From contig JBKHXK010000014.1 of NCBI GenBank assembly GCA_046566065.1, positions 1 to 62,812 of the forward strand: DNA of 62,812 bases, written 5' to 3'. The stretch comes from MB1-2 sp046566065. GTDB taxonomy: Bacteria > Actinomycetota > CADDZG01 > WHSQ01. Position numbers and translations under genes: made by a program. The notes below the pieces were generated by a model, which saw nothing but the letters and a program-made list of their open reading frames with translations, did not search any database and was not told the DNA's origin. How positions within the stretch are numbered: the first letter of the stretch is position 1; every line of letters begins with the position of its first letter. This document shows, piece by piece, positions 57,695 to 62,812 of this stretch.

Positions 57695-58597
57695 ATGAGC
57701 GAGCCGAGATTCGGTGAGGTCCTGACCGCCATGGTGACGCCGTTCGGCAAGGACGGAGCGCTGGACGTGGACCGCGCCCGGGAGCTGGCGCGCCATCTCG
57801 TCGAGCACGGCTCCGACGGGCTCGTGGTCTGCGGGACGACCGGGGAGTCTCCGACCCTCACCCATGCAGAGAAGATGGCGCTCTTCAGCGCGGTGCTCGA
57901 CGAGGTGGGGGATCGTGCCAGCGTCATCGCCGGCACTGGGACGTACAACACGGCCGAGACGATCGAGCTGACGAAAGAGGCCGGCGCTCTCGGGGTGCAT
58001 GCCTGCCTGGTGGTCACGCCTTACTACTCCAAGCCTCCACAGAACGGTCTGATCGCGCACTTCACCGCGGTCGCCGACGCGTCGCCGGTTCCGTTGATGC
58101 TCTACGACATACCCGGTCGCACGGCGAAGAGGATCGAGCGCGAAACGATGGTCGAGCTCGCGAAACATCCGCAGATCGTGGCGGACAAGGAGGCCGTCGG
58201 CGACGCCGGCGAGACGGCGAAGCTGCGCGCCGACCTTGATCAGGCAGGGCTCACGGAATTCGAGATCTACTCGGGAGACGACCCACTGTTGCTGCCGCAC
58301 CTGTCTGCGGGGGCCGTGGGGATCGTGTCCGTCTGTTCGCACCTGATCGGCCCCCAGATCAAGCAGATCGTCTCGGCCTTCAACGACGGGAAGGTCGACG
58401 AGGCCAAGCGCATCTACCTCGAGTTGCTGCCGCTGATGCAGACGATCATGGGTCTGACCGCGAGCCCGATCCCCGTCAAAGCCGCCGTGAACATGCTCGG
58501 CATCGATGTCGGCGAACCACGGTTGCCTCTGGTGCCTCCGACCGATGCTGAGAGCAAGACGATCCGCGCGGCCCTGGAGTCCGCGGGAGTGCTGTGA
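57695..58597 (+). CDS. dapA: 4-hydroxy-tetrahydrodipicolinate synthase
   Basis: 300 aa TIM-barrel class I aldolase condensing pyruvate and aspartate semialdehyde. GTTGESPTL (Thr pair), Tyr in LMLYDIPGRT and Schiff-base Lys in IVADKEAVGD are present. CGGAGGTGAACGAG precedes the ATG at 57695; a GTG three codons earlier is part of that ribosome-binding region. Followed by rnj with a four-base overlap. Confidence 0.96.
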   Translation: MSEPRFGEVLTAMVTPFGKDGALDVDRARELARHLVEHGSDGLVVCGTTGESPTLTHAEKMALFSAVLDEVGDRASVIAGTGTYNTAETIELTKEAGALGVHACLVVTPYYSKPPQNGLIAHFTAVADASPVPLMLYDIPGRTAKRIERETMVELAKHPQIVADKEAVGDAGETAKLRADLDQAGLTEFEIYSGDDPLLLPHLSAGAVGIVSVCSHLIGPQIKQIVSAFNDGKVDEAKRIYLELLPLMQTIMGLTASPIPVKAAVNMLGIDVGEPRLPLVPPTDAESKTIRAALESAGVL

Positions 58598-60255
58598 GCA
58601 AGAACGGCAAACGGCCCACCCGGGTCATCTTCCTGGGGGGGCTCGGTGAGATCGGTCGCAACATGCTCGTGATCGAGACCCAGGGCAAGATCCTGGTGAT
58701 CGATACGGGGCTCTCGTTCCCGAACGACGAGATGCTCGGCGTCGATCTTGTGCTCCCGGATTTCACTTATGTGTCGGAGCGTGCCGAAGACTGCATCGGG
58801 GTCGTCCTCACGCATGGTCACGAGGACCACGTCGGAGCCCTGTCGTGGTTCCTGCAGGAGGTAGAGGTGCCGGTGTACGGGACGCCGCTGACCCTCGGCA
58901 TGGCTCGCAAGCGCCTGAACGAGACCGGCCAGGAAGCCGAGATGATCGAGATCTCGGCCCCCGGAACGAGAGAGATCGGCCCCTTCCGCTGTCGCTTCCT
59001 CGCCGTGTCGCACTCGATCCCCGATGCGATCGCGATCGCGGTCGACACCGTGGATGGACGCGTCGTCTACACGGGCGACTTCAAACTGGACGAGGCTCCG
59101 ATCGACGGACGCCACACGGACCTGGATGGTTTCCGAGAGCTCGGAGACGGCGGGGTCGACCTCCTGTTGTCGGACTCGACGAACGCCGAGACCCCGGGCC
59201 GCACACCCTCGGAGTCGCTGGTCGGCAACGGGCTGCGCGATCTGTTCGCCCAGGCGCAGGGCCGCGTGGTCGTCGCCTGCTTCGCCTCGAACCTGCATCG
59301 CATCCAACAGGTCTGCGAAGCGGCTGAAGCGACGGGAAGGCATGTCGCGTTCATAGGCCGCTCGATGATCAACAACTTCGAGGTTGGGCGCGAGCTCGGC
59401 CACATCAAGGTGGCCTCCGGCACGGTCGTCGACATCGATGCGATCGAGCACATCCCTCCGAGCAAGATCGCGGTGATCTCCACGGGTTCGCAAGGGGAGC
59501 CGTTCTCGGCCCTGGCTCTCATCGCAGCCGGCGAGCACAAGTTCGTCACGGCCGGCAAGGGCGACACCGTGATCCTGTCTGCCAGCCCGATCCCCGGCAA
59601 CGAATCCGCGGTGCATCGCGTGATCAATGGGCTCTACAAGGCGGGGGCCGATGTCTACGACATCTCGATGAGCCCGGTGCACGTTTCGGGCCACGCCGCG
59701 TCGGAAGAGCTGGCCGAGATGATCCGGACCGTCCGTCCTCGTCACTTCACTCCCGTACACGGCGAGTACCGACATCTCTCGATGCACAAGAAGATCGCCG
59801 AGGCGAACGGCGTCTCCCCGAAAGTGATCAACATCGTTGAAGACGGCGACGTATTGGAGTTGCGTGACGGGAAAGTGACGAAGGGCCAGCCGGTCCCAGC
59901 GGGCATGGTGCTCGTGGACGGCCTCGGTGTCGGAGATGTCGGCCCGGTCGTCCTGCGCGACCGGCGGGTGCTCGCGGGCGACGGCATCCTCGTGTGCGTG
60001 GTCACGATCGATCAGCACGGCGAGCTGGTCTCGCAGCCGGACCTCATCAGTCGCGGCTTCGTTTACGAACAGGAGTCGCGCGACTTCCTGTCCGAGGCCG
60101 CCGAGCTCGTTGCTCAGGCGGTCGAGGACCTGGAGGACGACCAGGTCACGGATCGCGACACGGTGAAGAAAGCCTGTCGGCGCGCCCTCGGCGAGTTCGT
60201 ATGGCGTTCGACCCGCCGCCGCCCCATGCTGCTGCCGGTAGTGATCGAGGTCTAG
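58594..60255 (+). CDS. rnj: ribonuclease J
   Basis: 553 aa. Metallo-beta-lactamase/beta-CASP nuclease with endo- and 5'-3' exoribonuclease activity; matures rRNA and turns over mRNA. HGHEDHVGAL, VSHSIPDA, VYTGDFKLDEAP, HVSGHAASEEL and HGEYRHLSMH metal/RNA-binding motifs are present, plus the C-terminal domain (SEAAELVAQAVEDL). GTG overlaps the dapA stop. dapA-rnj-ftsK order is typical of actinobacteria. Confidence 0.96.
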   Translation: MSKNGKRPTRVIFLGGLGEIGRNMLVIETQGKILVIDTGLSFPNDEMLGVDLVLPDFTYVSERAEDCIGVVLTHGHEDHVGALSWFLQEVEVPVYGTPLTLGMARKRLNETGQEAEMIEISAPGTREIGPFRCRFLAVSHSIPDAIAIAVDTVDGRVVYTGDFKLDEAPIDGRHTDLDGFRELGDGGVDLLLSDSTNAETPGRTPSESLVGNGLRDLFAQAQGRVVVACFASNLHRIQQVCEAAEATGRHVAFIGRSMINNFEVGRELGHIKVASGTVVDIDAIEHIPPSKIAVISTGSQGEPFSALALIAAGEHKFVTAGKGDTVILSASPIPGNESAVHRVINGLYKAGADVYDISMSPVHVSGHAASEELAEMIRTVRPRHFTPVHGEYRHLSMHKKIAEANGVSPKVINIVEDGDVLELRDGKVTKGQPVPAGMVLVDGLGVGDVGPVVLRDRRVLAGDGILVCVVTIDQHGELVSQPDLISRGFVYEQESRDFLSEAAELVAQAVEDLEDDQVTDRDTVKKACRRALGEFVWRSTRRRPMLLPVVIEV

Positions 60256-60280
60256 GAGAGGGTCGACGATCGCGCTGGTC

Positions 60281-60298
60281 CGCCGGCCGAAGCCGGCG
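60281..60298 (+). terminator. hairpin after rnj
   Basis: CGCCGGC and GCCGGCG pair perfectly around CGAA, 25 bases after the rnj stop. No T-tract follows, so termination is uncertain. Confidence 0.4.
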
Positions 60299-60332
60299 AG
60301 CTAAGTACCTGGTGTAGCGACAGGCGTCGCAC

Positions 60333-60344
60333 TACGCTTCCTCG
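60333..60344 (+). promoter_or_regulatory. leaderless -10 box of the sulfatase-fold gene
   Basis: TACGCT, six bases, then GTG at 60345; no ribosome-binding site. Confidence 0.45.
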
Positions 60345-61904
60345 GTGGGGGATGAGGGGGTCTCGCGTCAGGGCTTGGCATCGGCCGCGGTGTGCCTGTT
60401 GCTGGCGCTCGCGGCCTTGGTCGGGCCGACCGGGGGCCGGCTGAGCGGCCCCGCAGAGGCGCGCCGACCGGCCAGTCCCGTAGCGCGGAACCCGGTCCCC
60501 GTCGTGATGGTCCTGTTCGACGAGTTCCCGCTCGCCTCTCTCCTCGACCGAGACCTCGAGATCGACCCCGGCCTCTATCCCAACTTCGCGGCTCTGGCGG
60601 AGGGCTCGACCTGGTACCGGAACGCCACGACGGTGGCCGAGTTCACCAGGGGGGCCCTGCCGGCTCTGCTGACCGGCTTGGAGCCGGAGCAAGCGCTGTT
60701 GTCCTTCACCGGCCAGCGACCGCAGAGCATCTTCACCCTGCTGGAGGAGACCCACGCTCTGCGCACGTCGCGCGCTTTCCCCAACCTCTGCGACCTCTCG
60801 AGTTGTCCGCGGACGCCTCGGGTCCAAGGTCGCCCCGAGCGGGTGCTCCGCGTGGTGAGCAGGGAGCCCAGAGGAGCGCCGATGGTCGCCTTCATGGAAG
60901 GCCTCGAGGCGACCGACGAGCCTTGCCTCTGCCTCCTTCACATGATCCTTCCGCATAGCCCGTGGCGCTACCTGCCCTCTGGGCAGCAATACCCCGGGAC
61001 GAGTCCGATGCCGGGGCAGGTCGAGATCCCGGGGCCCGGGCGCAAGTGGCGCGATCACCCCTGGCTGGTCAAGCAAGCCCGACAACGCCATCTCCTGCAG
61101 GTGGGCTTCGTCGACCGTGTGGTGGGCAGCCTGATCGATGAGATGGAACGTCTCGGCGTCTACGACGAGGCGCTGGTCGTGGTCGCGGCGGATCACGGTG
61201 TCGCGTTCTCGCCCGGCCTCCCGAAGCGAGGAGCGACGAGGACCACGGCTGGGGACATCGCCTGGGTGCCGCTGTTCGTGAAGATGCCTCATCAAGACAC
61301 CGGAGCGATCGTCGACGAACCGGTGCAGACGATCGACATCGTGCCGACCATCACCGCCGCGCTCGAGATCGACGGAGCGCTTCCGATGCAGGGCGTCCCC
61401 CTCTCGCAGACGGGGGGACGGCCCGAGCCGCGTCTGCTGGGGACGGTCGTGCTGCCGAACGACACCTCGGCCCTGAGCCGCGCCGTCGAGCGGAGGTTCG
61501 CCGTTTTCCCCGATGCGGTCCACTGGCTCGACCTGTTCCGGCTGGCTCCGGGCGAGCACGGGATCTGGCTGGACCTGCCCGTCGGGGAGGTCGCCGCCGC
61601 TCCCGGGGTTGCCGCCACCCTCGAGGACGCCGAGGGCATCGAGGAGGCGTCCGCTTCCGACGGCCGGATCCCGGCCCTCGTCAAGGGAGCGCTGACCGGG
61701 AGCCGTCCGGGGCGGTCGGATCGGATCGCGATCGCGGTGAACGGCCGGATCGTCGCCGTCACCGAGACGTACACGGTGGGCGACGTCGAGCGCTTCTATG
61801 CGCTGGTTCCGCCGACGGCCTACTCGGCCCCCCCGAACGAGCTTCGGCTCTTCCTCATCGGCGACGACGCCACCCTCACCGAGATCACCCCCACCGCGTT
61901 CTGA
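60345..61904 (+). CDS. secreted sulfatase/alkaline-phosphatase-superfamily hydrolase
   Basis: 519 aa. N-terminal signal or anchor (LASAAVCLLLALAALVGPTGG). Metal ligands Asp59-Glu60 in VVMVLFDEF, likely Thr101 nucleophile in FTRGALPALLTG (no C-x-P-S-R, so not a formylglycine sulfatase), HSPW, and the second site AADHGVAF near 283. The pattern resembles phosphoethanolamine/lipoteichoic-acid-type transferases and phosphodiesterases, but without their transmembrane bundle. A C-terminal ~150-residue domain is unassigned. Lies between rnj and ftsK. Substrate unknown. Confidence 0.8.
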   Translation: MGDEGVSRQGLASAAVCLLLALAALVGPTGGRLSGPAEARRPASPVARNPVPVVMVLFDEFPLASLLDRDLEIDPGLYPNFAALAEGSTWYRNATTVAEFTRGALPALLTGLEPEQALLSFTGQRPQSIFTLLEETHALRTSRAFPNLCDLSSCPRTPRVQGRPERVLRVVSREPRGAPMVAFMEGLEATDEPCLCLLHMILPHSPWRYLPSGQQYPGTSPMPGQVEIPGPGRKWRDHPWLVKQARQRHLLQVGFVDRVVGSLIDEMERLGVYDEALVVVAADHGVAFSPGLPKRGATRTTAGDIAWVPLFVKMPHQDTGAIVDEPVQTIDIVPTITAALEIDGALPMQGVPLSQTGGRPEPRLLGTVVLPNDTSALSRAVERRFAVFPDAVHWLDLFRLAPGEHGIWLDLPVGEVAAAPGVAATLEDAEGIEEASASDGRIPALVKGALTGSRPGRSDRIAIAVNGRIVAVTETYTVGDVERFYALVPPTAYSAPPNELRLFLIGDDATLTEITPTAF

Positions 61905-62004
61905 GGGACCGCAGCGGGATATAGCACCGCCACACTCCCTCAGAATCTGTAGGGGGTGGGGAATGCTGTTATTCCTGTTAACTATTGGTTAGAGTTGTGC
62001 CCCT

Positions 62005-62812
62005 ATGGCTACCCGAACGCGCCGCAAACCGCCCCCCAAGAAGCGCAGGCCGTCGAGCTCGTCCCGGCCCCGGGCGCGGGCCCCCCAGAAGAGACCGCCC
62101 GCCAGACGCCCCAAGAAGAAGCAGCCCTCGAAGGTTTTGAACGCGGCTCGGTGGGGCGCGGTCCACGTGCGGAGCGCTCCCCCCGAAGCGTGGGGCGGGC
62201 TGATCGGGTTCATGGCGTTGGTGGCCGCCCTCGGCGTTTACGCGCAGGGAGCGGGCCCGGTCGGGTCGGTCATCGCTTATCTCGGCCGGCTGATGATCGG
62301 TCGTCTTGTGATCCTGGTGCCTCCGCTGATGTTGGCGGCGGCTGCCTTGATGCTGATCCCGCGTCTGCGCGAACAAGCCGCCCGGGTCCTGATCGGCACC
62401 GGCATCTGCACCCTCGCCGTGGCGGCCATGGTTCACCTCGCCGTTCGCAACCGTCCCATCTCCGCTCCGATCGAGCGGCTGCAGAAGATCGGCGGCATCT
62501 TCGGGGCCCTCATCGCGCGTCCGATCTCAGAGCTCGTCGGGGTCTGGGCCGCGTGGCTCTTGCTGATCCTCCTGTTCGGCGTCGGGCTGATGGTCATCAC
62601 GCGCACCCCGATCCGTCGTGTCGGTTCGTGGATCACGGCCGGCGGGGCGATCGCGTGGGGCTTCGTCAAGGGGCTCGCCGACCGGGTCGAGACCGACGAC
62701 GCAGACGATGACGAAGACGACTACGAAGACGAAGGCCCGGTGTACGAGGACGATGACTTCGCAGAGGCCGACGAGGAAGAGCTGGACGAGGACGGCGACG
62801 TGCAGCCGGTCG
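62005..62812 (+). CDS. ftsK: DNA translocase FtsK, N-terminal part (runs off right edge)
   Basis: An open frame of 269 codons with no stop before the window ends. It begins with a Lys/Arg/Pro-rich cytoplasmic stretch (~55 residues), followed by four hydrophobic helices (LIGFMALVAALGVYA; LGRLMIGRLVILVPPLMLAAAALMLI; VLIGTGICTLAVAAMVHLA; WAAWLLLILLFGVGLMVI) and then a long Asp/Glu linker, the layout of the FtsK 4TM domain plus linker. The motor domain is outside. Position after dapA-rnj supports the call. The ATG at 62005 follows a TAGAGT box by nine bases. Confidence 0.85.
   Translation, partial: MATRTRRKPPPKKRRPSSSSRPRARAPQKRPPARRPKKKQPSKVLNAARWGAVHVRSAPPEAWGGLIGFMALVAALGVYAQGAGPVGSVIAYLGRLMIGRLVILVPPLMLAAAALMLIPRLREQAARVLIGTGICTLAVAAMVHLAVRNRPISAPIERLQKIGGIFGALIARPISELVGVWAAWLLLILLFGVGLMVITRTPIRRVGSWITAGGAIAWGFVKGLADRVETDDADDDEDDYEDEGPVYEDDDFAEADEEELDEDGDVQPV

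Noticed and set aside
1..62812. CRISPR array, rRNA operon, prophage or insertion sequence with transposase
   Set aside because: No regularly spaced identical repeats, no rRNA sequence, no structural phage genes and no transposase motif were found on either strand.

Overview
The window reads as a 62.8-kb piece of a high-G+C actinobacterial (Actinomycetota) chromosome. Support: the actinobacterial order rplS - lepB - rnhB - DUF2469 - yraN - yifB - dprA - xerC - sigma(WhiG/FliA) - rpsB-tsf-pyrH-frr - cdsA - dxr - rseP - ispG; the order rimP-nusA-ylxR-infB-DUF503-rbfA-nrnA-truB-ribF followed later by rpsO-pnp-M16-dapB-dapA-rnj-ftsK; a Mycobacterium-type SerC; a 24-codon bL37 gene; and many leaderless genes with a TANNNT box 6-7 nt before the start codon. 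I cannot place it below phylum level; it does not look like a close relative of Streptomyces or Mycobacterium.

Layout. 1-9.9 kb: end of a beta-propeller protein, a PH/SHOCT membrane protein, gatCAB, a START-like protein, a DUF559 endonuclease-like gene enclosed by ~52-bp inverted repeats, and two secreted LVIVD-propeller paralogues. 9.9-19.4 kb: siroheme synthase, aspC/serC divergent pair, DUF2993 protein, serA, ilvE, a secreted Asp-box protein, gltX. 19.4-19.7 kb: tRNA-Gln(CTG), tRNA-Glu(CTC) and a duplicated tRNA-Glu 3' end. 19.7-37.7 kb: translation, protein export, DNA processing, nucleotide, phospholipid and MEP-isoprenoid genes, including three tandem signal peptidases. 37.7-39.7 kb: leftward c-di-GMP/response-regulator operon preceded by a 26-bp palindrome, plus bL37. 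39.9-47.5 kb: nusA-infB operon. 47.5-51.6 kb: an accessory block (PD40 propeller, sulfatase, DUF4173), the first two genes bracketed by 47-bp direct repeats. 51.6-62.8 kb: rpsO-pnp, M16 protease, lysine-pathway genes dapB/dapA, RNase J, a sulfatase-fold protein and the start of ftsK, which runs off the right edge.

How genes work together: gatCAB plus a GluRS next to tRNA-Gln suggests the transamidation route to Gln-tRNA; serA, serC, aspC, ilvE, dapA and dapB cover amino-acid synthesis; dxr and ispG belong to the MEP pathway; rpsO, pnp and rnj serve RNA turnover.

The least expected material lies between genes: a family of 52-bp palindromic repeats (four units, two forming a composite), a second 47-bp repeat pair, an inverted-repeat-bounded DUF559 unit, and a duplicated tRNA 3' end. 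No rRNA, CRISPR array, phage module or transposase was found. No gene-free stretch exceeds 300 bases.
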